Assembly (NCBI GenBank): GCA_029262055.1
Contig: JAJDAD010000059.1
Span: 1-64,000, forward strand
DNA: 64,000 bases
Reading direction: 5' to 3'
From: Candidatus Zhuqueibacterota bacterium
GTDB taxonomy: Bacteria; Zhuqueibacterota; Zhuqueibacteria; Oceanimicrobiales; Oceanimicrobiaceae
Below are positions 27,443-35,988 of the stretch, piece after piece. Below the pieces are notes generated by a model that was not told where the DNA came from, made no database searches, and saw only the letters and a program-made list of their open reading frames with translations. Every line of letters starts with the position of its first letter. Within the stretch, counting starts at the first letter, position 1. The translations under genes were made by a program, and so were the position numbers.

Positions 27443-29964
27443 CCTTTCCCGCTCCGATCCTGGTTGAGGAATCAGCGGGCTATGCCCGTCGAGATGAGCC
27501 GGTGACGCTGGGCATGCCCTTGCCGCAGGGCCTGCTGTCGGATACGGACGAATTGTTCCTGCGCCATCCCAAAACAGGTCCGGTCGCATTACAAACCCAG
27601 CCTCTGGCACACTGGCCCGACCACAGCCTGAAATGGCTCCTGCTCGATTTTCAAGTCTCGGTTGGAGCGAGGGGGGCGATAGAACTGCACCTCAGTACTG
27701 GACCGGCCACTTCCGGGGCAGAGTGCGTGCATGAAATCACAGTCTTGCAGGAAAAGGGTGAGTTAATCGTCGATACCGGCAAAGCCCGCTTTACTCTCAA
27801 CCAGGAGACCTTTCAGCCGTTCAACTCTGTCCGCGTCGGCGGCCATGAAATCCTCGACCCTGCAGCCGGCGGCCTGTCTATGACGGATGCAGACGGTTGG
27901 CCATGCCGTGCGCGAATCAATGCAATTGAGTCCGAGACGCAGGGACCGCTCCGCTCCACTCTGAAAGTCGCAGGCAATTTCACCACAAGCAGAGGTAAGG
28001 TGCCGGCAAACTTCTTTTCCCGGATACATTTTTATGCCGGACACAGTCATGTGAAAATCGAGTTCACCATCCGCAATCCACAGGCGGCTAAGCACCGGGG
28101 CGGCTTGTGGGACCTGGGCGATCCGGGCTCAATCTATTTTGACGACTTGTCATTGCATGTCGGGTTCAACACAAGCACCCAAGGTGCTATTGAGTGGAGG
28201 TCAGAACCGTCCGGGGCCGCTGAACACACCTCCGCTCGCGACCTGGTCATTTACCAGGATTCCAGCGGCGGGGACAACTGGCAGAGCAGCAATCATGTCA
28301 ACCGCAACGGCGAGGTCCGGCATTCGTTCAAAGGATACCGGGTCTCTTCAGGGGACAGAATCATCAAAGAAGGCCTGCGTGCCAGCCCAGTCATGACAGT
28401 CGGTGATAGAGAGAAACAGATAACGGCGGCGGTGCAAAACTTCTGGCAAAACTTTCCGAAAGCGCTGGAGGTCCGGGACGGAACACTGACAGTCAGGCTT
28501 TTCCCGCGCCAATATAATGACCTGTTTGAACTGCAAGGCGGCGAACAAAAAACACACACGTTGTATTTGAGTTTTCAGGCTAAGCTAGCTGCAACAGCAG
28601 CAGCATCTAACGGATGTCATTTCCGCGCAAGCGGGAATCCAGGCGGAGTGAGTGAGGGCCTGCTAAACAAACCTGACTTGCAATGGATAGACCATCCCCT
28701 CATCGCGCGTTGCACGCCTGACTGGTACGCGGAAAGTGGAGCTGTTCCCAACCTCGTACCGGAACCAGAGAACGCGGACAGTGAGCTGACCCGGCTTGTT
28801 GCTTGTGCCATCGCAGGCGACAACACTTTTTTTGACCGGCGCGAGATAATCGATGAATACGGCTGGCGCAATTTCGGTGAGCTCTACGCCGACCATGAGG
28901 CGGTCTTCCACCAGGGCCCGCAGCCTCTGGTGTCGCACTACAACAACCAGTATGACGCTATTCTGGGGTTTCTGCGGCAGTTCCTGGGCTCCGGCGACCG
29001 GCGCTGGTTCCGGCTTGCCGACCAGCTTTGCAGCCATGTCAGGGATATCGACATCTATCATACCGGGGCGGATCGCCGGGCTTACAACCATGGCCTGTTC
29101 TGGCACACGAACCACCATCTGGATGCAGCGACCTGCACACACCGCTGTTTTTCAGCAGCACATGTGGATGCTGACAAAAGAAAGCAATACGGTGGGGGTC
29201 CGTCGCCCTCCCATCTTTACACCTCCGGGTTGCTGCTGCACTATTATCTCACCGGCGCGGTCTCGTCATACGAGGCGGTGCAGGAGCTGGCTACCTTTGC
29301 GGAAGCCAACCTCGCTCTGCGGAAATCCTTGCAACAGCGGCTGCGCAATATGGCGAAGCGGGCCAAAGATAGCGTCACCAATCCCCGGCACGCAAACCCG
29401 ACAGGCAAGACCAACCAGGTGTACGGCCTGGAAGGCCCGGGCCGGGCCAGCGGCAACGTTTTGAACACCTTGCTGGATGGATACACCCTAACCGGCCGGC
29501 AGCGCTATCTGCGGCAGGCCGAAGCATTGCTCCGAACCTGCATTCACCCCCGGGATAATATCGCAAAGCGCGACCTGCTCGATGTGGAGAACCGCTGGAT
29601 GTACACCATTTTCCTGCAGGCGCTGGGCAAATATCTTGATCTGAAAACAGAGCTTGACGCGACGGACGCGTCCTTTGAATATGCCCGCCAGAGCCTGCTG
29701 CACTATGCCGACTGGATGGTGGAGAATGAGTATATCTATCTCGACAAGCCGGAAAAACTGGAGTATCCGAATGAGACCTGGGCGGCGCAAGAGTTACGGA
29801 AAGTTCAGGTGCTGCAGACGGCAGCCAAGTACGGGCCAGCCGAAAAGAAGGTCAGACTCCATGAGCGTGCAAAATATTTGTTTCAGCGTGCTGTGAACAT
29901 GCTTGGGGAGTTTGAAACAAGAATACTGACCCGGCCAGTCATACTAGCAATGTCAAGTTCATAA
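27439..29964 (+). CDS. PcRGLX/YetA-like polysaccharide-degrading enzyme (RIFT-barrel N-terminus)
   Basis: The 841-residue protein opens with a RIFT-barrel-like domain (about 5-90, ARRDEPVTLGMPLPQG and HWPDHSLKWLLLDF), as in exo-rhamnogalacturonan lyase-like proteins. A beta-sandwich region follows (to about 385), then a long helical region likely to be an alpha/alpha toroid (about 450-830). No signal peptide is present, which is unusual for such enzymes. The assignment comes from the N-terminal pattern; the substrate is unknown. A palindromic repeat interrupts the coding sequence in frame (residues about 393-402). The last 140 codons are duplicated at 31301-31787. It starts at TTG 27439, coupled to the preceding gene. 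Confidence 0.72.
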   Translation: MTFPAPILVEESAGYARRDEPVTLGMPLPQGLLSDTDELFLRHPKTGPVALQTQPLAHWPDHSLKWLLLDFQVSVGARGAIELHLSTGPATSGAECVHEITVLQEKGELIVDTGKARFTLNQETFQPFNSVRVGGHEILDPAAGGLSMTDADGWPCRARINAIESETQGPLRSTLKVAGNFTTSRGKVPANFFSRIHFYAGHSHVKIEFTIRNPQAAKHRGGLWDLGDPGSIYFDDLSLHVGFNTSTQGAIEWRSEPSGAAEHTSARDLVIYQDSSGGDNWQSSNHVNRNGEVRHSFKGYRVSSGDRIIKEGLRASPVMTVGDREKQITAAVQNFWQNFPKALEVRDGTLTVRLFPRQYNDLFELQGGEQKTHTLYLSFQAKLAATAAASNGCHFRASGNPGGVSEGLLNKPDLQWIDHPLIARCTPDWYAESGAVPNLVPEPENADSELTRLVACAIAGDNTFFDRREIIDEYGWRNFGELYADHEAVFHQGPQPLVSHYNNQYDAILGFLRQFLGSGDRRWFRLADQLCSHVRDIDIYHTGADRRAYNHGLFWHTNHHLDAATCTHRCFSAAHVDADKRKQYGGGPSPSHLYTSGLLLHYYLTGAVSSYEAVQELATFAEANLALRKSLQQRLRNMAKRAKDSVTNPRHANPTGKTNQVYGLEGPGRASGNVLNTLLDGYTLTGRQRYLRQAEALLRTCIHPRDNIAKRDLLDVENRWMYTIFLQALGKYLDLKTELDATDASFEYARQSLLHYADWMVENEYIYLDKPEKLEYPNETWAAQELRKVQVLQTAAKYGPAEKKVRLHERAKYLFQRAVNMLGEFETRILTRPVILAMSSS
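28616..28642 (+). repeat. REP-like palindrome inside a coding region
   Basis: The segment contains TTCCGC-GCAA-GCGGGAA (28621-28637) with GTCAT before it and TCCAGG after it. This is the layout of the widespread extragenic palindromes with a CCCGCgcaaGCGGG core. Here it is translated, giving CHFRASGNPG between two domains, and the frame continues through it. Confidence 0.75.
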
Positions 29965-29971
29965 ACATTTT

Positions 29972-31093
29972 ATGGTAAAATCTTTAGTGATGTCTCTTGT
30001 CAAGCCCCCTTTTTACAAACTAGTAGACTACTTATTGAACACGAATTTCTTCCGTGAGTCAGTTCATAGGGCTACACGGGATCTTTTTAACCAACAAGCT
30101 CCAGACTTAGTCAATGCCTTTGAAATGCCAGCGCCTCCCCAGGACTATCGGCTAGGCATGAATGAGACTGTTACGCTGTCTAGTCAACCTGCAATCTTCA
30201 TCACGGCACGCTTTCGCTCAGGCTCTACATTCCTGTGGCATATTTTTCGACAAATTGATGGCATCACCGCTTTTTATGAACCCCTGAATGAGAATCGTTG
30301 GTTCCTGAGATCCGCCAACGAGCGCAGCATCGACCCAACCCACTTTGCAGTCGAGGATTATTGCCGTGAGTATTGCGGAATGCAAGACCTTGATCGGCTA
30401 TATCAAGAGGCATGGTGCTCAAAGTATCTCTATATGGATGCGAAGTCCTACGATCCGAAATTGTTTCAATTCATCACTGAGTTACTCAACCGAGCACCCA
30501 ACCGACCAGTTTTACAATTCAATCGTATGGACTTCAGGTTGGCTTGGCTTAAAGCGTATTTCCCAAACACGAAAATCATCCACCTTTATCGTCACCCGCG
30601 CGAGCAATGGCTGTCGATTTTGAAATGTGAAGCTATCGATGTGCCTTTGAATTGGAGCCGTTCAATTCAAAAGGAACTTCCATTGCTATACACTTATCAG
30701 TGGGCAAGAGATCTACGTCACGTTTTTCCTTTTCTGGATCCGGAGTCCGCTCAGCATCCCTATGCCCTGCACTATTATCTATGGCGTCTTTCTTATGCAT
30801 TTGGCAGACAATATGCGGATTATTCTGTTGGATATGAGCAGTTAGTCGACACTTTTGACGATGTCTTGCGCTGTCTTTTTGACGGGTTGGATATTTCTGC
30901 CGATGTTGAGTGGTTACACAAGCTAAACCGAGGGCATAGGTCACTTGGGTACCACGACTATGCACCAGAGTCGTGGTATGAGGATATAGAAAATGACTGC
31001 GAGTCGGTCTTGAAATGTTTTTCCCCCCCCACCAGATCATCGCCCTCGGAGATTTTTCAGAATTCAGAACTGCTTCCTAAGGGGGCGCGCTAG
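29972..31093 (+). CDS. PAPS-dependent sulfotransferase
   Basis: The 373-residue protein should transfer sulfate from PAPS to a sugar hydroxyl or an acceptor protein. The 5'-phosphosulfate loop is ARFRSGST at 79-86 and the 3'-phosphate site is YRHPREQW near 206-213, both standard for the family. No signal peptide is evident. Seven bases separate it from the lyase-like gene. A run of eight C (31023-31030) lies close to the C-terminal coding end. It is flanked on both sides by copies of the 3' end of the lyase-like gene, suggesting arrival by recombination. Confidence 0.87.
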   Translation: MVKSLVMSLVKPPFYKLVDYLLNTNFFRESVHRATRDLFNQQAPDLVNAFEMPAPPQDYRLGMNETVTLSSQPAIFITARFRSGSTFLWHIFRQIDGITAFYEPLNENRWFLRSANERSIDPTHFAVEDYCREYCGMQDLDRLYQEAWCSKYLYMDAKSYDPKLFQFITELLNRAPNRPVLQFNRMDFRLAWLKAYFPNTKIIHLYRHPREQWLSILKCEAIDVPLNWSRSIQKELPLLYTYQWARDLRHVFPFLDPESAQHPYALHYYLWRLSYAFGRQYADYSVGYEQLVDTFDDVLRCLFDGLDISADVEWLHKLNRGHRSLGYHDYAPESWYEDIENDCESVLKCFSPPTRSSPSEIFQNSELLPKGAR

Positions 31094-31300
31094 CAGTCTC
31101 GAGAAATCAGTACCTTTATGATGCCATTCGCCAGCAAATCTTGAATCGATGTTGGAACGACTAAGTGAGGGCTGCCCTAGGACAGGGCAAGCAACCACAC
31201 CACTTCACCCGCGATGGGCACCCGAGTGAAGCTAGGCATAGGAGATTGCCGTTTTCCTGGGAGGTAGCGACCCGGCTACCGACACAGGCCGCCTAAGACC
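31094..31300 (+). other. Hairpin-rich spacer after the sulfotransferase gene
   Basis: There is no coding frame here. Three inverted repeats stand in a row: GCCCT/AGGGC (31174-31188), CTTCAC/GTGAAG (31203-31231) and GGTAGC/GCTACC (31263-31280). The region ends abruptly where similarity to the lyase-like gene begins. I could not match it to a known RNA or recombination site. Confidence 0.5.
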
Positions 31301-31787
31301 ACCCCGGGATGATATCGCAAAGCGAGACCTGCTCGATGTGGAGAACCGCTGGATGTACACCATTTTCCTGCAGGCTTTGGGCAGGTACATCGACCTGAAA
31401 TCAGAGCTGCGCCAGCAGGACCCGATGTTTGATTATGCCAAACAGAGCCTGTTGCACTATGCCGGCTGGATGGTGGAGAATGAGTATGTTTATTTGACAA
31501 AACCCGAGAAGCTGGAGTATCCGAATGAGACCTGGGCCGTGCAGGAGTTGCGGAAATGTCAGGTGCTTTGTACCGCAGCCCGATACGCAAAAGGAAGGCA
31601 CAATGTCGGCTTTGTACAGCAGACCCGGCATTTCTTGTCGCGCAGGTTGGTCAGCCTGCGCAAGTTTGAAACCGGTACGCTAACGCGGCCAGTTGTGCTG
31701 GCCTTGTTAACCAGATACCGTAAAGTGAATCACGATGGAAAATCAGAAGAACCCGACGGAATCAGTGCAAAAGCAACAGCTACATGA
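31301..31787 (+). pseudogene. Partial duplicate of the 3' end of the PcRGLX-like gene
   Basis: From 31301 the sequence matches 29546 onward. For the first 75 bases it is almost identical, and then it diverges while keeping frame (VENRWMYTIFLQALG, then WMVENEY and EKLEYPNETWA). It encodes about the last 140 residues of a related protein and has no 5' part. Its end overlaps the start of the methyltransferase gene. It is a remnant of a paralogue or of a replaced allele and is unlikely to work alone. Confidence 0.85.
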
Positions 31788-32475
31788 CATGCTTTGGAAG
31801 ATTCTTCGCAAATTCGTAAAGAACATGCGAAAGAGACTTCATGCAAGAATAGGAATCCTCCTTGCATATCTAAAGACGTTCTTGAATCTTATAAAGAACC
31901 GCAAGAAGAACAACAGAAGTCTGGAAATCGGTCCTGGACAATTTCCACTGTCGGGCTTCGAAACACTAGATATAGAGGCGGACATAAATGTTGACTATAG
32001 ATGGGATGCCTCGAAGAGATTACCTTTCAAAGATAATACATTCGACGTGATTTACGCGAGCCATATCTTGGAGCATGTGCCTTGGTACCAATCCGAAAAG
32101 GTCCTGACTGAGTGGGTTCGTATATTGAAAAGAGGAGGAGTGTTAGAGGTTCTAGTGCCAAACGGTTTACGAATATGTAAAGCGCTGGTTGATTATGAGA
32201 TTCATGGCGAAAACTATATTGATGAAGATGGGTGGTATAGATTCAACGTTGAGAAGGATCCCTGCGTGTGGGCAGCTGGTCGACTTTATACATATGGGGA
32301 TGGCACAGGCATACGCGATCATCCTAACTGGCATTTGGCACTTTTCACACCGAGATATTTGAAGGTGGTCATGACGAACTCCGGGTTGCATGAAGTCAAG
32401 CAAATGGAACCAAACGAAGTCCGGGGGTACGATCATGGGTGGATTAACCTTGGAATGAAGGGGCTAAAGAAATGA
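31735..32475 (+). CDS. SAM-dependent methyltransferase
   Basis: The 246-residue protein has a basic, helical N-terminus (1-60), the SAM motif SLEIGPGQFPL near 63-73, RWDASKRLPF, IYASHILEHVPW and LKRGGVLEVLVPNG, typical of glycan-cluster type-11 methyltransferases. Its base composition is clearly more AT-rich than that of the upstream genes. The stop overlaps the next start (ATGA), so the two were probably acquired together. Confidence 0.82.
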   Translation: MENQKNPTESVQKQQLHDMLWKILRKFVKNMRKRLHARIGILLAYLKTFLNLIKNRKKNNRSLEIGPGQFPLSGFETLDIEADINVDYRWDASKRLPFKDNTFDVIYASHILEHVPWYQSEKVLTEWVRILKRGGVLEVLVPNGLRICKALVDYEIHGENYIDEDGWYRFNVEKDPCVWAAGRLYTYGDGTGIRDHPNWHLALFTPRYLKVVMTNSGLHEVKQMEPNEVRGYDHGWINLGMKGLKK

Positions 32476-33446
32476 ATTTTCGCAATGTGGCTGACCTGAA
32501 TGCATGCATTTTGGACAATATTGGTGTCATTCCCAAAGATATCGACTTAGTGGTTGGAATTCCTCGTAGCGGATTATTGGCAGCGAATCTAATTGCCCTT
32601 CACTTAAATCTCCCACTTGCTGACATAGACGGGTTTCTCCGTGGCCAGATATTCCAAATGAGCTTCAATCGAAAACCAAGTGAACGTATGACAGGCCGTA
32701 GGATAGCAAAAGCGCTAATCGTCGATGATAGTCTATGTTCTGGTCGTGAAATGCAGAGAACGCTTCAGCGTATATCCAGATCTGAATTGACCTGTGAAAT
32801 TGTTACTTTGGTCGTATATGTGGTTCCCGAACAAAGGCAGAACGTAGACATCGCATTTGAAATGTGTCAGCTTCCACGGATTTTTGAATGGAACTTAATG
32901 CACCACGGATCTTTGGTAAATGCTTGTGTTGATATTGATGGCGTTCTTTGTCGAGATCCGACAGACGATGAAAATGATGACGGAGAGCAGTACATTCATT
33001 TTCTAAAATCAGCAGAGCCCTATTTGTTGCCAACATTACCTGTCGGGTATCTAGTGACGTGCCGTCTCGAAAAATATAGGGGGGAGACAGAGGCATGGCT
33101 TCATGAACATCATGTGAAATATCGGGAGCTAATAATGATGGATATGCCAGATAAGGCTGCACGCATCAAGTCTGGTTCTCATGGAAGATTCAAAGCTATA
33201 GTCTATGACAAAACAAACGCCTCCCTTTTCATAGAAAGCAATATTGATCAGGCGTTTGAAATTTCTAATAGAAGCTGCAAGCCTGTGGTTTGTATTGAAT
33301 CTCGTAGTTTGGTCTTGCCTAGCTTGGATAGCATTGGCAAGAAACTACTAAGGAAAGTACTTAGGTCGGGCAAGTATCTGACTACTTCACTCTCTACCAG
33401 GTTAAAACACAAATTGCTCGAAAGGACGGTTGATTATTACCGGTGA
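32472..33446 (+). CDS. Phosphoribosyltransferase-HAD hydrolase fusion
   Basis: The 324-residue protein joins two domains. The N-terminal part (about 1-135) looks like a type I phosphoribosyltransferase, with VVGIPRSGLLAANL and the PRPP loop ALIVDDSLCSGRE. The C-terminal part (about 150-280) has HAD-like motifs: VDIDGVLCRDP (motif I), VTCR as motif II, and FIESNIDQA at the position of the acidic motif IV. This suggests transfer or release at a phosphoribosyl group and then dephosphorylation, perhaps to make an unusual sugar donor, but the activity is unknown. It is coupled to the methyltransferase upstream by an ATGA overlap. Confidence 0.78.
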   Translation: MNFRNVADLNACILDNIGVIPKDIDLVVGIPRSGLLAANLIALHLNLPLADIDGFLRGQIFQMSFNRKPSERMTGRRIAKALIVDDSLCSGREMQRTLQRISRSELTCEIVTLVVYVVPEQRQNVDIAFEMCQLPRIFEWNLMHHGSLVNACVDIDGVLCRDPTDDENDDGEQYIHFLKSAEPYLLPTLPVGYLVTCRLEKYRGETEAWLHEHHVKYRELIMMDMPDKAARIKSGSHGRFKAIVYDKTNASLFIESNIDQAFEISNRSCKPVVCIESRSLVLPSLDSIGKKLLRKVLRSGKYLTTSLSTRLKHKLLERTVDYYR

Positions 33447-33543
33447 TATGGTATCACATTTCACACATTTGAACATGACGGTTAACGCGGTTTGAATCTA
33501 ATGTCATTAATGTCATTATTAGTTTAATCAACTCTACAGACTA

Positions 33544-35028
33544 TTGAGCCTAAAAGAACACACAATAAGAGGTGTTGGCTGGACGACCATCGGTCGGGCT
33601 GCCGGACAGCTTACCTCTTTCGTTGTTTCGATTATCCTTGCCCGGCTGTTGACTCCGGAAGATTTCGGCCTGTTCGGAATGGTTCTCGTCTTTGTAGGCT
33701 TTGCCACCTTGTTCGGGAATCTCGGTTTCGGTGCAGCGCTTGTGCAAATGCAACAGGTGGAAGAACGTCACCTGTCCTCGGTCTTTTGGCTCAACATCAT
33801 CACTGGGTTTGTCCTGGCGGTTTCGGTGCTGGCTGGTTCCTCGCTGGTGGCCGCCTTTTATGGTGAACCAGCGTTGCGTCCGATGATGATGCTCCTGTCG
33901 ATTGGGTTCCTGGTCAGCCCGATCGGTATGGTCCACCGCGCGATTTTGAGCCGCAAGATGGACTTTCGTCTGCCTGCTTTAATTGAGATGGCCGCGGCCT
34001 TCATTTCGGGTGGAATTGCATTGACGTTAGCACTAAATGATTTCGGTGTCATGAGCCTGATATGGCAAAACCTCGTGCTTGTGAGTTTGACCGCTTTCGG
34101 TTTATGGGGAGTCAGCTCTTGGCGCCCCAAGTTTACTCTTGATATTTCAGCCTTGAAGGAGCTATTCGGTTTTAGCGGAAACTTGCTCGGGTTTGACGTG
34201 ATCAATTATTGGCTGCGCAAAGGAGACGACCTGTTGATCGGGAAAGTGCTTGGCTCAGCCTCTTTAGGCATCTATTCCAGGGCCTACAGTCTCATGATGT
34301 TGCCAATCCAGCAGATTGCCTGGGTAATGGGTGGTGTTATGTTTCCGGCACTCTCCCGGGTGAAACACGACCGTGAGAGAGTCAAACGTATTTACCTGGA
34401 AGCCATATCCATGATCGCTCTGGTGGCTTTTCCGTTGATGCTCGGATTGCTGGTTGTTTCCCGTTCTTTTGTTTTGGTATTATTCGGTCCGAAATGGCTT
34501 GAACTCATTCCTGTCCTGCGGATTCTGTGTCTTGTGGGCGTGGTACAATCCATCGGCACAACGGTTGGGTGGATCTATCAATCGCAGGGACGGACAGATT
34601 GGATGTTGCGCTGGGGCATTGCGGCTGGGGCGCTCATCCTGGCGAGCTTCGGTGCCGGAGTCTGGTTGGGATCAGCCAAAGCAGTGGCCGGCTGCTATGC
34701 CTTTACGACCTGTATAGTTCTAATCTATCCAATGTTTGCCATTCCCGGTAAGCTGATCAATCTGACGTTCCTGGAGGTTGTGACCAGCTTGAGCGGGATT
34801 CTGGGATGTGCGTCTTTGATGGCGGCCCTGGTAGCCATAGTTGGGATGATGCTCCCTGCGATATGGCCTGGTTGGGCATGGTTGCTGATTCAGATAGCGG
34901 TCGGTGTTGGCGCATATGTGTCAAGCATTCATTCATTCAAGATTCGGGCCTATGTACAACTACAAGGGATCATAAGAGAGCAGTGGCAGCGCAGAACAGC
35001 ACTGAGACCTGCTTCTATGTCGTCCTAA
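33544..35028 (+). CDS. Polysaccharide flippase of the MOP superfamily (Wzx/teichuronic-acid exporter type)
   Basis: The 494-residue polytopic protein has about 12-14 hydrophobic segments. Its opening, SLKEHTIRGVGWTTIGRAAGQ, and the following LARLLTPEDFGLFGM are diagnostic of the lipopolysaccharide-biosynthesis flippases. It should move the lipid-linked repeat unit across the inner membrane. The start is a TTG at 33544, as in many relatives aligned by eye. The next start is 12 bases after its stop. Confidence 0.92.
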   Translation: MSLKEHTIRGVGWTTIGRAAGQLTSFVVSIILARLLTPEDFGLFGMVLVFVGFATLFGNLGFGAALVQMQQVEERHLSSVFWLNIITGFVLAVSVLAGSSLVAAFYGEPALRPMMMLLSIGFLVSPIGMVHRAILSRKMDFRLPALIEMAAAFISGGIALTLALNDFGVMSLIWQNLVLVSLTAFGLWGVSSWRPKFTLDISALKELFGFSGNLLGFDVINYWLRKGDDLLIGKVLGSASLGIYSRAYSLMMLPIQQIAWVMGGVMFPALSRVKHDRERVKRIYLEAISMIALVAFPLMLGLLVVSRSFVLVLFGPKWLELIPVLRILCLVGVVQSIGTTVGWIYQSQGRTDWMLRWGIAAGALILASFGAGVWLGSAKAVAGCYAFTTCIVLIYPMFAIPGKLINLTFLEVVTSLSGILGCASLMAALVAIVGMMLPAIWPGWAWLLIQIAVGVGAYVSSIHSFKIRAYVQLQGIIREQWQRRTALRPASMSS

Positions 35029-35040
35029 ACCCAAAGGAAG

Positions 35041-35988
35041 ATGCCAGAATCCAGACCCCCAGTTTCAGTTGTCATTCCTTGTTACAATGGTGTTGAATTC
35101 CTACCGGAGGCAATTGACTCGGCCCTTGCGCAATCCTATCCCCCCTTGGAAGTACTTGTTATCGATGATGGTTCTACGGATGATTCCGCTACAATCGCTG
35201 AATCTTACGGTGGTCCGGTGAGGGTTATTCGGCAGCATAACCAAGGGGAGTCAGTGGCCCGTAATCGAGGGATAGATGAAGCCAAGGGGGACTGGATTGC
35301 TTTCCTGGATGCAGATGACGTTTGGGATTCTGAGAAACTTGAATTACAATTGGAGACTATAGGCAATCTGCCGGATACTGTATGCCTTCATACCGGGTTT
35401 TACCTGTTTGGCTCAAGAAACGGAATTGCCGAACGGCCACAAGAGATCCTGTCAAACAAATTGGGGGTTGAAGACTTGCTCCTAAGACCCTTTGTGCATC
35501 CGTCAACTGCTCTTGTCCGCAATGTCCTGCCCGTTAGGTTTCCAGAATGGACGAGTACTGCCGAAGACATGATCTATTTCGCTGAAATCTCTTTGTATGG
35601 GAGTATTAGTTATATTGCTTCTCCGTTAACAGGGTATAGAAGTCATTCAGCACAACAAACCTCAGCCCCAGAACACTCTGTTAGACACATAGCCAGCCGT
35701 CTTGAATGGATAGTCAAATCAGAGGACAAGTTGACAAGTTTTGACTTAATACAAATCAGGAAACAGATTAAGCAACAATTAATTGACTGGCTTCTTCTTG
35801 CGAAGTATCAGCGAGATTGGGAGAAATATTGGCTGTTGAGAGAATACGCTGTGCGATTAGAGTGGAATCCAGACACTATGAAAGTCTTGAATGAAAGAAT
35901 TTATCCAAGGTTTTCGTACAAAATCAAAGATCTCCTGGACGAGATCACCAAGAGACTTTTGAATGTGGTGGCTGTCAAGCTTCGATAA
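35041..35988 (+). CDS. Family 2 glycosyltransferase
   Basis: The 315-residue protein shows VSVVIPCYNGVEFLPEAIDSAL, VIDDGSTDDS, ARNRGIDEA and the metal motif FLDADDVW, the standard GT-A order. No membrane segment is clear, so it is probably peripheral. Its stop is directly followed by the next ATG with no gap, so the two genes are translated together. Confidence 0.9.
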   Translation: MPESRPPVSVVIPCYNGVEFLPEAIDSALAQSYPPLEVLVIDDGSTDDSATIAESYGGPVRVIRQHNQGESVARNRGIDEAKGDWIAFLDADDVWDSEKLELQLETIGNLPDTVCLHTGFYLFGSRNGIAERPQEILSNKLGVEDLLLRPFVHPSTALVRNVLPVRFPEWTSTAEDMIYFAEISLYGSISYIASPLTGYRSHSAQQTSAPEHSVRHIASRLEWIVKSEDKLTSFDLIQIRKQIKQQLIDWLLLAKYQRDWEKYWLLREYAVRLEWNPDTMKVLNERIYPRFSYKIKDLLDEITKRLLNVVAVKLR

